Of a stretch of 17,319 bases of DNA, positions 7,616 through 16,200 are shown in pieces. The notes under the pieces are model-generated. The model was given only the letters and a program-made list of their open reading frames with translations, ran no database searches and was not told the origin of the DNA. The stretch comes from an uncultured Flavonifractor sp. GTDB lineage: Bacteria; Bacillota; Clostridia; Oscillospirales; Oscillospiraceae. Position 1 is the first letter of the stretch. Each line of letters starts with the position of its first letter. The stretch lies in assembly GCA_910585415.1 (NCBI GenBank), contig CAJUDT010000054.1, positions 1 through 17,319 on the forward strand, written 5' to 3'. The position numbers and the translations under genes are program-made.

Positions 7616-8706
7616 CACCCGTTGAGCTCCCGACAGGCCCGGTAGAGGGGAAGCCAGGCGCTGCCCCGTTTTTTCATGACGTTCTCCAGATATTCCTTCC
7701 AGTACACCTTGTCCTTGTCCTCATCCTTGACCACCGCGCCCTGTAGGGCGGCGGCCAGGTCGGCGGGGGTGATGCGCCCGTCCCCGAAGCTCCCGGCCAG
7801 GGCCATGGAGTTGGCCAGCAGGGAGATGGCCTCGGCGGTGGAGAGGACCCCGGAGGTGGCCTTGAGCTTCTGCTTGCCGTCCAGGGTGGCCCCCGCCCGG
7901 AGCTCCCGGAAGATGGTGACCACCTGCTCCACCGTGTCCCCCTCCGGCTGGCTGGCGTTCAGATCCAGCCCGGTGGAGAGCTGCTCCACGCGGGTGCGGA
8001 CGATTTCCAGCTCAGTTTCCAGGTCCGAGGGGGTGGGGAGAATGACGATGTTGAACCGGCGTTTCAGAGCGGCGGACATGTCGTTGACCCCCTTGTCCCG
8101 GGTGTTGGCGGTGGCAATCACCGAAAAGCCCTTCTGAGCGGGGACCTCCAAGCCCAGCTCCGGGACACTGAGGCGCTTTTCCGACAGGATGGAAATCAGG
8201 GCGTCCTGGACCTCGCTGGCGCAGCGGGAGATTTCCTCCAGGCGGGCCACCGAGCCCGTCTCCATGGCCCGGTACACCGGGCTCTTCACCATGGCCTCCG
8301 GGCAGGGGCCCTTGGCAATGAGCATGGCGTAATTCCAGGAATAGCGAATCTGTTCCTCGGTGGTTCCGGCGGTGCCCTGGACCACCTTGGTGGAGTCCCC
8401 GTTGACGGCGGCGCACAGGTGCTCGCTGAGCCAGCTCTTGGCGGTGCCCGGCTCGCCAATCAGCAGCAGGGCCCGGTCGGTGACCAGGGTGGCAATGGCG
8501 ATTTCCACCAGCCTCCGGTTGCCCATGTATTTGGGGGTGATGTCCACCCCTTTGACCTGTGCTCCGCCGGTGATGTAGGTGAGCACCGACCTGGGGGACA
8601 TCCGCCAGCCCGTGGGGATGGGGTCAGTCTCCGCGGCAATCAGGGCGTCCAATTCTCGTTGAAACAGCTCCTCCGCCGGGAGGCGCTGTACATTTTTATC
8701 CGACAT
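7615..8706 (-). CDS. MoxR-family AAA+ ATPase
   Basis: This 363-residue single-domain AAA+ protein has Walker A GEPGTAKS (residues 84-91), a Walker B/MoxR helix VARLEEISR followed by EVQDALISILSEK, sensor 1 in ATANTRDKGV, and the arginine finger region LKRRFN. It lacks transmembrane segments. The usual aspartate-glutamate pair of Walker B is glutamate-glutamate (E157, E158). MoxR ATPases are hexameric remodellers that work with a VWA partner, which here is the last gene of the operon. AAGGAGG lies ten bases before the ATG and the upstream gene ends 15 bases away. The stop overlaps the next start. Substrate unknown. Confidence 0.92.
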   Translation of the reverse strand: MSDKNVQRLPAEELFQRELDALIAAETDPIPTGWRMSPRSVLTYITGGAQVKGVDITPKYMGNRRLVEIAIATLVTDRALLLIGEPGTAKSWLSEHLCAAVNGDSTKVVQGTAGTTEEQIRYSWNYAMLIAKGPCPEAMVKSPVYRAMETGSVARLEEISRCASEVQDALISILSEKRLSVPELGLEVPAQKGFSVIATANTRDKGVNDMSAALKRRFNIVILPTPSDLETELEIVRTRVEQLSTGLDLNASQPEGDTVEQVVTIFRELRAGATLDGKQKLKATSGVLSTAEAISLLANSMALAGSFGDGRITPADLAAALQGAVVKDEDKDKVYWKEYLENVMKKRGSAWLPLYRACRELNG

Positions 8707-8721
8707 GGTGTGTTCCCTCCT

Positions 8722-10551
8722 TTATTCCTTGGCCCAGGCGTCGATGGCCTGCCGGACCTGCAAATCGGGCCAGCGCCCGCTTTTGGGCTTGATGGACCCC
8801 TTCCAGACCAGCTCGGTGATTGCCTGGAGCTGAACGGCCTTCTCCCCGGCGGAGATGGGCAGGTGGTTCAAAAGGTCGATGGTTGTGTGCAGATGGAGCG
8901 GCTCCATGTGCTGGAGGGCGGCGGGCAGGAGGCCCGCCCAATCGGTCCAGCCGCATATGCACAGTATGTCGATGTACCCCCGCAGGCCCCAGTAGTCCCG
9001 GGCGCTGTGGGTGGCCCGGTAGTGGAAGTACTTTCCCACCTGCTCCATAAGGGCGGGGTCCTCCATGGGGTGTATCAACCGGAACAGGACCCTATCCCCG
9101 TTGGCGCGAATCAGCAGGGGGAACCAGCGGGCGTCCAGAGGCTCGGCGAGGGAAAAGCTGCCGTCCAGGATGTAGCGCTCCATCTGGAGATTCCAGGCGA
9201 CCTCCCCCAGGGCCCGCAGAAGGACGGCCTGGAGGCTCTTCCGATGCTCCGCGTCCAGGCGGGCGTCCTCTGCCAGCAGGCAGGGGGAGTATTTCTCAAA
9301 CACCTCCGCCGCCGGGCGGGACAGGAGGGCCGCCTGAAAGCTGATGTGCAGATAGCGGGTCATGGACGGGTGGCTGTCCCAGAGGTTCAGGCAGTAATCC
9401 CGCAGGGGGCCGGGGCCGGTTTTCCGCATAATGCCCCGGAGCTGGTCGGTGAGCTGTACGCCCAAAAACGGCGTGTGGTTCTTGACGCCACGGATTTGGT
9501 CGATGGCCTCCATGTGCTCGTCCGCCCAGCGCCAGAAGTCCAGCATGGCGGGGGAGTCCTTTTGACCAAGGGCCTGGCACCATGTGGTAATTTCCTCCCA
9601 TTCCTCCCGTTTGGGGTGGGTCTCGCCGCCGAGGAACCGTTCCAGCCGCGCCTTGAGGCCGGAGGTCACCAGCGCGATGGATAGGTCCGTGTTGGAGGCC
9701 TGGAGGAATTGGATGGACTCGGGCTTTTGCGCCAGCTCCTGGGTCCAGAAGGCCTGGGCAGCTTCTCCCTCCTGCCGGGCCAGGGCGGTCAGGACGGCGT
9801 CCCGGTTTGCGCCCCGTTCGGTTTTGACCAGGTCCAGCAGCAGGGGGGCGTTGGCCGGGTCCGTCCCCAGGGCGGCCAGTACGGCGGTCCGTACCTCCTT
9901 CTTGGCCTGGGGGAGGATTTCCAGCAGCCAGGGGGTGACGGCGGGGCCCTCCAAAGCGGCAATGACCTCCACACGGCGGGCCATCTCCCGCTTTCCGGCG
10001 GGGTCAAAGTCCCGCTTGAGCAGGAGCAGAGCGGCGGGGCCCGCGTGCCGGAGGATGACGGCGTTGAGGTCGGCAATCTCCCCATAGCTGTCCCTCAGGC
10101 CGGATACCAGGGCGGGGAGGACGCGGAAATCGGAGAAATACTCCGGGTGGGACTCATAGGTGCTCTTGATGATTTCCATTCTCCCGCCGCCGGTGGTGGT
10201 GAGGGCGGTAATGAGGGGCTGCATCTGGCCGTAGGAAATGGGCTGGCAGGTTCCGCCCACCGGGGAGAGGGGCTCCAAATCCCCGTCGATGCCGGTTTTT
10301 CCCTGGGTGTACACCACCGCGTCGGTGAGGGCCAGCAAATCCAGCAGCAGCCCGCCCCGCTCCGCCGCCGGGGCGGAGCGGAGCGCTTGCAAGCCTCCGT
10401 CCAGCTTGGCAAAGACCGGGCTGGCCGCGGCCAGGGGTTTCAGGGCCTCCGCCGCCCGCTGGAGGCGGAAATCCTCCCCCAGGAGGCCGGTCCCGGCAAT
10501 GGCGGCCTGCTCCAGGCGCTCCTTGAGGGTGTAAAGAGGTTGTAAATTCAT
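8722..10551 (-). CDS. Helical HEAT-like repeat protein of the MoxR/VWA cluster
   Basis: The protein has 609 residues, no signal peptide, no membrane segment and no catalytic motif that I can recognise. Around residues 190-270 it shows repeating pairs of amphipathic helices (VEVIAALEGPAVTPWLLEIL; TAVLAALGTDPANAPLLLDL; DAVLTALARQEGEAAQAFW), typical of HEAT-like solenoids; the rest is also mainly helical. Comparable clusters in actinobacteria carry a DUF5691 protein in this slot. I cannot confirm that this is the same family. A scaffold or adaptor role is inferred from fold and context. The ribosome site AAGGAGG overlaps the stop region of the SWIM gene 13 bases upstream, eight bases before the ATG, so the two are probably translated from one message. 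Confidence 0.75.
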   Translation of the reverse strand: MNLQPLYTLKERLEQAAIAGTGLLGEDFRLQRAAEALKPLAAASPVFAKLDGGLQALRSAPAAERGGLLLDLLALTDAVVYTQGKTGIDGDLEPLSPVGGTCQPISYGQMQPLITALTTTGGGRMEIIKSTYESHPEYFSDFRVLPALVSGLRDSYGEIADLNAVILRHAGPAALLLLKRDFDPAGKREMARRVEVIAALEGPAVTPWLLEILPQAKKEVRTAVLAALGTDPANAPLLLDLVKTERGANRDAVLTALARQEGEAAQAFWTQELAQKPESIQFLQASNTDLSIALVTSGLKARLERFLGGETHPKREEWEEITTWCQALGQKDSPAMLDFWRWADEHMEAIDQIRGVKNHTPFLGVQLTDQLRGIMRKTGPGPLRDYCLNLWDSHPSMTRYLHISFQAALLSRPAAEVFEKYSPCLLAEDARLDAEHRKSLQAVLLRALGEVAWNLQMERYILDGSFSLAEPLDARWFPLLIRANGDRVLFRLIHPMEDPALMEQVGKYFHYRATHSARDYWGLRGYIDILCICGWTDWAGLLPAALQHMEPLHLHTTIDLLNHLPISAGEKAVQLQAITELVWKGSIKPKSGRWPDLQVRQAIDAWAKE

Positions 10552-10564
10552 GGATACCGCCTCC

Positions 10565-12001
10565 TTAATAGTGCAGCCGGACGATATGCGTCCCGGTCAC
10601 TAGGCTGTAGGGGTGCAGGCAGAGGGAATGGTCCGCCTCGTCGTAGAACATCAGGCCGAACAGGGCGCTGCCTGGGGGGACTTCCTCCGGCAGCAGGGCC
10701 AGACGCCCGGTGGAGGCGTGGTCCGGTCCGTCGGCCGGCCGGTCCCGGAGGACGATGCGGGCGCCCTTGGGGTCCTCCAGCACAAAGGCCTCTCCCACGG
10801 CGCCCAGGCGTCCGATGGGGACCAGCACCGCCAGGAATTTGGGGAGGAGGGTGTTTTTAATCTGATTCTTGGTGAGCTTCACCGCCGCCGCCAGGTCCGG
10901 CTGGGCCAGGGCGGGGAGGGAGGTACGCTCCGCCTCGGTCAGGGGGCGGGTGGAGGCGTGCTCCCAGCGGATGCGGCAGTTGCCCTCGCCGGGGTAGGTG
11001 CAGAGTAGGGGGACCTCCAGCAGGTCAAAGCGGCTGTCGTCCCCCTTGACGTACTTGAGGGCCTTGGCGGGGCGGAGGTTCAGGGTCTGGTCGATGCGTC
11101 CGCTGTCCAGGTCCAGCCACCAGCCCCGTTCGATGTACTCTCGTTTCGCCTCGTCGAAGGCCACGTCAAAGGAGAGCTGGACCAGACGGGCGTTTTCCCG
11201 AAAGGCTCCAATGGCCTGGAGGTCCTCCAGCTTCCATACACCGCCCAGGGCCTCGAAGAGCACCGTGTCCTCGGCGGAATAGGACTCCGCGTTGAGCTTT
11301 TCCTGAAGAAAGCTCCTGGACTTTTTGATGACCGAGCGGAGAAAAATGAGGCTGTTCAGAGCTTCGGCATAGGCGGCGTCCGCCTGCTTGGGGTCCTTTT
11401 GGACGGTCCGTACCGCCAGGGCGATGCGGGTAAAGGCGGTTTGCAGGCCGGTGAGGTAGCTGCTCCCCAGGTCCTTGGCCAGCTTGTCGAAGGCCTGGGC
11501 GGAGCTGCCCGCCAGAGAGCCCACTCCGGCACAGAGCAGGTCCTCCACCATCCGTCCGGCCATGTCCAGGCCCTCCAGCTGGCGGGCGAGCTTCTTCTTT
11601 TGGGCGGCGGCGTTGGGCTTTTTGGGCTTGGGAGGTGCTGCGGTGTCCTTTTTGGCGGCGCGGGCGGCCTGCTTGGCCCGTTTTTCGGCGATGTCCGGGG
11701 GGATTTCGGCCACAGGGAAGGGTTTTCCGGACAGCTGCTCGAACATGAGCCCTAGGGCGTGCTTGCAGGGGAATTGACGGCTGGGACAGGAGCAGCGGCA
11801 CACCGGCGCGGTTGGGTCGCTCCAGTCAATGGAGACATGATAGGGATTCTTGCCGCTCCCGGCGCACTCCCCCCAGTAGAGGGTCTCGTCCGCTGTCTTG
11901 TGCAGGGCGGAGAAGCTGCCCTTTTTGGAGAGCTTCCGCCCGTTTTCTGCCGCCGCCGGGTTGGGCGCTTGGAGTAAAATGGTCTGTTCCGTGAGTGTCA
12001 T
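10565..12001 (-). CDS. SWIM zinc-finger protein, first gene of the cluster
   Basis: The protein has 478 residues from the ATG at 12001. A SWIM zinc finger, CxCx6CxH, is complete at residues 70-81 (CSCPSRQFPCKH), preceded by a short N-terminal strand-rich region (GRKLSKKGSFS). SWIM modules bind nucleic acid or protein. After a lysine- and alanine-rich linker (AKQAARAAKKD) the rest is a mixed helical and strand region of unknown fold. An in-frame ATG 50 codons upstream (12151) was not chosen: the 12001 start has AAGGAGG at 12013-12019, and the longer version would start upstream of the predicted promoter. Gene order SWIM, helical repeat, MoxR, DUF5682-like, VWA points to a shared complex; the molecular job is unknown. 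Confidence 0.85.
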   Translation of the reverse strand: MTLTEQTILLQAPNPAAAENGRKLSKKGSFSALHKTADETLYWGECAGSGKNPYHVSIDWSDPTAPVCRCSCPSRQFPCKHALGLMFEQLSGKPFPVAEIPPDIAEKRAKQAARAAKKDTAAPPKPKKPNAAAQKKKLARQLEGLDMAGRMVEDLLCAGVGSLAGSSAQAFDKLAKDLGSSYLTGLQTAFTRIALAVRTVQKDPKQADAAYAEALNSLIFLRSVIKKSRSFLQEKLNAESYSAEDTVLFEALGGVWKLEDLQAIGAFRENARLVQLSFDVAFDEAKREYIERGWWLDLDSGRIDQTLNLRPAKALKYVKGDDSRFDLLEVPLLCTYPGEGNCRIRWEHASTRPLTEAERTSLPALAQPDLAAAVKLTKNQIKNTLLPKFLAVLVPIGRLGAVGEAFVLEDPKGARIVLRDRPADGPDHASTGRLALLPEEVPPGSALFGLMFYDEADHSLCLHPYSLVTGTHIVRLHY

Positions 12002-12012
12002 AGGAATGGCGT

Positions 12013-12019
12013 CCTCCTT
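12013..12019 (-). promoter_or_regulatory. Ribosome binding site that fixes the SWIM gene start
   Basis: On the - strand this reads AAGGAGG, 11 bases before the ATG at 12001. It supports the 478-residue product over the longer in-frame form. Confidence 0.85.
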
Positions 12020-12031
12020 TTCAAGAAACAG

Positions 12032-12043
12032 TGTGAGCGCACA
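12032..12043. promoter_or_regulatory. Possible operator overlapping the operon start site
   Basis: TGTGAGCGCACA is an inverted repeat broken by a single mismatched pair. It lies directly downstream of the -10 box, across the expected transcription start (about 12042), a usual place for a repressor. The sequence resembles LacI-type operators, but no regulator gene is in the window. Confidence 0.25.
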
Positions 12044-12048
12044 GCTTA

Positions 12049-12077
12049 AGTATACCACATCAAGCCTCTGGGGACAA
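12049..12077 (-). promoter_or_regulatory. Sigma70-type promoter of the five-gene operon
   Basis: On the - strand, -35 TTGTCC (12077-12072) and -10 TATACT (12054-12049) are separated by exactly 17 bases. Transcription would start near 12042 and give a leader of about 40 bases before the SWIM start. No comparable promoter was seen inside the operon, whose gaps are 15 bases or less. Confidence 0.65.
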
Positions 12078-12157
12078 TCCCCGTTCCAGGGACGAAATGG
12101 GCGCGGTGGGAGAACGGTTTTTGGTAAAAGTTGTATGCAAACAGGCAACATTTAGCG

Positions 12158-12190
12158 GGATTCCTCCCATCTTTGTAAAGGAGGGATGCC
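12158..12190 (+). promoter_or_regulatory. Hairpin hiding the ribosome site of the tail-fibre-like gene
   Basis: Bases 12160-12167 (ATTCCTCC) pair with 12180-12187 (GGAGGGAT) with one G-U, extended by two more pairs after a one-base bulge; the loop is 12 bases. The 3' arm contains most of the AAGGAGG (12178-12184) that lies eight bases before ATG 12193. Translation could therefore depend on opening this stem. Confidence 0.45.
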
Positions 12191-12192
12191 AA

Positions 12193-13209
12193 ATGGCACA
12201 ATTTACATCCAACATCGGGCTCCATCAGTGGGAGCCGGGAGACAATTTCCTGCGGACCGACTTCAACCAGGATTTTGCCAAAATCGACGGGGCCTTTGGG
12301 GCTCTGGACCCCCGCTTTGCTGCGGCGGAAACCGCCCGGGGGTGGCTGGAGGACGCGGCGGCGCGGATGGGCTATGAGGCTTTACAAAGCCGTCTCAGCG
12401 CCCATGCCGGGGGGAAAAAACTGCCCGCCGGACGGGGGCTGCTCTTTGACAGCTTCCGTACCGGGGACGCGCTCACGCTAACCGGCGGATGCGGCATGAA
12501 GGACGGCGGCGGGGTGCTGCTGGACACGGTGGGGCTGAGCAGCTTTGAGCATGCCTACGGTACGGACACCTCTCTGTTTATGTCCTATTCCAATGGCACG
12601 AACCGCGCGGACCAAAATTTTACCGCCTCCGGCAACGGGATATTGGAGACACTCAGCCTTTATATGATGGGGGTGCCCTCGGAGAACTATGGGGCGGAGG
12701 TTTCCATTCTGGAGGGCAATGCCTCTCTCTGGAGTGAAACCCGGACCCTGACCGGGAGCGTTGCGGCCTATACCTTCCGGCCTAAGCTGACACTGAAAAA
12801 GGGGACGGTATATACCATCCGGGTGAAGCGAACCCACGACCGGATGTGGCTGTATCAGGCAAAAGGGGGGAGCGGCTTTGGGTATAAAGTGACCTGCACA
12901 TCCAAGGGCGGGACCAGCGGTACGATTACCACTGCGGCCCAGCCAGCGGAGCCGTTCCGGTCCCTGCGGGTGTGGGTGCGGCACTCCGGGGGGACAGTGG
13001 GGTGTGCGTTCCAGCGGGGGAGCGGGGCCTTTACGGCCCTCAGCAAAACCGGAAGCCGGGAAACGGTGGACTGCCGGGGGACCGCCTGTACCGAGACGGA
13101 GTTTTCCTTGACCGGACTTCCAAGGCAGGGGGGCAGTGTGTGCCTGCGGGTCAATGTTCAGAACAGTACCGATATGCTTATCCATGATGTGGGTATGACG
13201 ATGATTTGA
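12193..13209 (+). CDS. Phage tail-fibre-like protein, standing alone
   Basis: The protein has 338 residues from ATG 12193, chosen for AAGGAGG at 12178-12184; an in-frame ATG at 12097 lacks a ribosome site. The N-terminus (NIGLHQWEPGDNFLRTDFN, then FAKIDGAFG) resembles the conserved opening of tail-fibre or tail-tip proteins seen in clostridial prophages. The rest is rich in strand, Gly, Thr and Ser (LTLTGG, YTFRPKLTLKKGTVYTIRV, RSLRVWVRHSGG) and looks like tandem beta-sandwich domains. There is no signal peptide or anchor, so secretion is not evident. No capsid, lysis, integrase or other tail gene is adjacent, so it may be a remnant, a domesticated fibre, or part of a dispersed particle. The function is not known; the call rests on recalled N-terminal resemblance. 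Confidence 0.55.
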   Translation: MAQFTSNIGLHQWEPGDNFLRTDFNQDFAKIDGAFGALDPRFAAAETARGWLEDAAARMGYEALQSRLSAHAGGKKLPAGRGLLFDSFRTGDALTLTGGCGMKDGGGVLLDTVGLSSFEHAYGTDTSLFMSYSNGTNRADQNFTASGNGILETLSLYMMGVPSENYGAEVSILEGNASLWSETRTLTGSVAAYTFRPKLTLKKGTVYTIRVKRTHDRMWLYQAKGGSGFGYKVTCTSKGGTSGTITTAAQPAEPFRSLRVWVRHSGGTVGCAFQRGSGAFTALSKTGSRETVDCRGTACTETEFSLTGLPRQGGSVCLRVNVQNSTDMLIHDVGMTMI

Positions 13210-13217
13210 GCAAGGGG

Positions 13218-13246
13218 AAACCCCCGGAGAAATTCTCCGGGGGTTT
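13218..13246. terminator. Shared hairpin terminator between two convergent genes
   Basis: A 14-base perfect inverted repeat (13218-13231 and 13233-13246, core CCCCCGGA/TCCGGGGG) lies nine bases after the tail-fibre-like stop and 14 bases before the S-layer gene stop. T-runs are short on both sides (GGGGGTTTCG on + and GGGGGTTTCC on -), so it is weaker than the one at 4127-4157, but it can serve both directions. Confidence 0.75.
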
Positions 13247-13259
13247 CGTAAGTTTGCGA

Positions 13260-16200
13260 TTAGGGGGCGCTGAAGGTAATGCCAGTGGTGTCGATGGTAA
13301 TGGTGTACTCAAGGGTCAGATCGCTCTTGGCAATCTCGGTGTATCCAGTAGAGCCGTCGCTCACCCACATCTTCATCCAGTTGTTGCCGCGATCGGTCTG
13401 TTGGGAATCAGCTGCATCAAAGAGCTGTACGTTGTGGCTGTAAACCTTCAGAGTGATGGGCTCACCGTCATTAGTAACCAGAACATTCAGCTTGGGAGTG
13501 CGGTCGTTGGCTTCCGGTGAGCTACCAACTGTCAAAGTAGCGAACTTGATATACTTGCCGTTGCTCTCGCCAGCGGTGCCGTCGGTCGCGCTCACATGGC
13601 AGGTAGCCAAGGCGCTGTTGGTCTCTTCCACAGCATAGAAGCGGCCAGCGGCGAGGGGCAGATCAACCTTAACAGCAGTAAGTTTATCCACCTGGTCGGG
13701 ATCAATGCCCTGCATCGAGTTTCCAAAGCTGGGATCACCACCAGCCGCCAGGCTGCCACCCTGATCATTCACGTTAGTGACAATGGGCTTCACGGTGACT
13801 GTTTCACCACGGTTGGGCTTCACGATAGTGATGGGGTTCATGTAGCCATTCGCGTCGGTGTTGTCCGCCAGGGTGTAAGTGGTGGAGATGCCACTCTTGT
13901 TCTCGACAGTGATGCTATCCACCACACCGGCATTGTTCTGATGAGCGCTCTTGATGGTCCAATTCTCACCCACCATGGCCTGAAGAACAGCCAGGTAATC
14001 GTCAAGGGTCGCATTTGCAGGAGCATTCTCGTAGGTGAACTTGCCGTTCTTCAGAACAGCCTTGAAATCACCCTGGTTCACGGGGGGAGTCGTGGGAGTA
14101 GCACCGCGCCAGGTATCTTCCTCATCAGCATCCAGATCCCACACGAAAGCGGCGATGACCTTGTCGGTGTTCTTGGCATCCAGGATGAGGATGGTGTGAA
14201 CAGGACGGTTGGTGGGAATGGTGCCGTTGGTGCTCACGTTATCGGTATCAGTCACGTCGATAACCAGAGTGTTGGTGGGGATGCTGTAGGACTCCTTGTA
14301 GTTGGTCTTGGTGAACTTGCCATGCGTAGTGTCGTTCAGGAAGTCGGCAAAGGCCACAGTCTGGTTGGTCAGGCGCATGCCATAGCCATGGTCAGTGTTG
14401 TTACCAATCACGATGTTGGGGTCCACAGTGCTCAGGGTAGAGATGCCGTCAGCGTTGGTGGTGTAGGCATAAACCAGGAAGTAGCGACCGTTGTTATCGC
14501 TGTCCACGTCATCCAGGTTCATATCCTCGTAGTTGTCGCGGCTGATGGTCAGGGTGCTCACAGTGCCGTCATGCAGCACCACGTCCAGCTCGATGTTCTT
14601 GCCGGAGGTGGAATGGGTGTTGCGGCCCAGAATCAGAGCGTAGTTCTTCTGAACAGCCACGCCTTCGGCGTCGAAGAGGACCATGTCAACCAAGTCGGTG
14701 TTGCCAACCAGCTTGACGATGAAGTTCGTGTTATCCTTAACATTGCTCATGTTGGAGTAGCCAGTAGCCACGCCGTACTTGGTCTTGCCAGAAACGACTG
14801 TGTAGTAGAAGGCCACGGTGTCCTCGTCAATGGCGAGACGGCCAGCGTCAGCACCGTTAACGTCGTATTTCAGCCGGGCAGAACCGTTGTTGTACGCACC
14901 GTCAGTCTGAGGAATAGCGGCCATAGGAGTAGTGGTCAAATCGCTGTCGCCAATGCTCCAACCGGTCTTAGGACCAGTCTGAGCGGAACCAACGATGGAC
15001 TTGATGGTCAGGACGCCGTTGTCGTTCAGGCTGTAGGTCACAACAAAGCCCTTAGCCATACCGGCAAGATAGTCATTAGCAGACTTGTTACTATCAGTAA
15101 AGATCTGAGCATTGACCTGCTTAGTAGTCCAGGGACGAGTATCGGAGTTATCGGTGTAGTCAGTACCCAGGAAGCCCTTCAGCTCCTGTACGCCAGCTTC
15201 CTTGGTGTAAGCGGCGGCGCCCAGAACCTGCTCACCAACGTTCTTCGCGGAAGCGGAGAAGTTCAGCTCGTAGGTGCCCTCGGTGCCGTCAGCCAGCAGA
15301 GCGGTGACCTTGCCGGAGGCATCGGAAGCATACACGCCGGGGTTGTAGCCGGAGTTCAGAATCAGAGCATAGTTGGACTTGGCCTTCTCGGTGGGCTTGA
15401 AAGCGGCCACATAGCCGTTGCTGTCCAGATAGAAGTCATAGCTCAGGTCCCACAGCACGGACTCGTAGGAGTTGGTCTTGTCGCTGCCAGTGGTGGTCTT
15501 GGCGCAGCGGGCCACGTCGAAGGTGTGGACGTCATCCACGCTCTGGCCAGCGGTAGTCTCGATGAAGGAGGGCTTGTAGGTCTCGCCGTTCACCTTGATC
15601 CACTGCTCAGTGGTCTTGTTGGAGGAATAGGACTCCATCTCGCCGGAGACAACCTCGGGCTCAGTCACATACCAGTGGCCGCCGTAGGTGCGCACCAGAA
15701 CCAGGTCGCCTTCCGCAGCGCCGTCGTACAGGTCCACATCGTCAAAGTCGATGGCGCGGCCCTGATTGTAGCGGGTGATCCACTTGTTGTTGTCGTTCAG
15801 GAAACGGACGGTCTTGTCCTTCTCGTTGATGGTGGCGATCTCGGTCAGGTCCTCCTGGATGTACAGCACGTACTCAGCCAGACCGTCGTCGTCGTTGTCA
15901 ATCACGGTCAGCTCAACACCGTTGCGGTTGTCCAGCATATCGTCGCTGGTCTTGATGGCGTTGAGGCCATGGGTTTTATCGGTGTCGTTGAGCATCATGT
16001 ACTTGCCAGCCTCGGTACGGCCAGTCGCGCCGCGGCCGTTGAACTGGTAGTTCACATAGTACTCGGTATCGGCATCCACGGCCATGCCGGTGCCCTTCAG
16101 GAAGTCGCTCATGTCGCTGACGCGGGCATCGGTCTCCTTGATGTTGTTCAGGGACTCGTCCAGATAGACACCCAGCACCTGAGAGTTGGCCAGAATGGTG

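Noticed and set aside
8419..9684. A 421-codon open frame on the + strand across the MoxR and helical-repeat genes
   Set aside because: Crosses two real genes on the other strand, shows no motif and has no ribosome site.
12002..12151. Longer N-terminus for the SWIM protein starting at 12151
   Set aside because: No ribosome site there, it would run through the predicted promoter, and AAGGAGG precedes the 12001 ATG.
12097..12192. Earlier start for the tail-fibre-like gene
   Set aside because: The extra 32 residues lack similarity and a ribosome site; the 12193 ATG has AAGGAGG at proper spacing.
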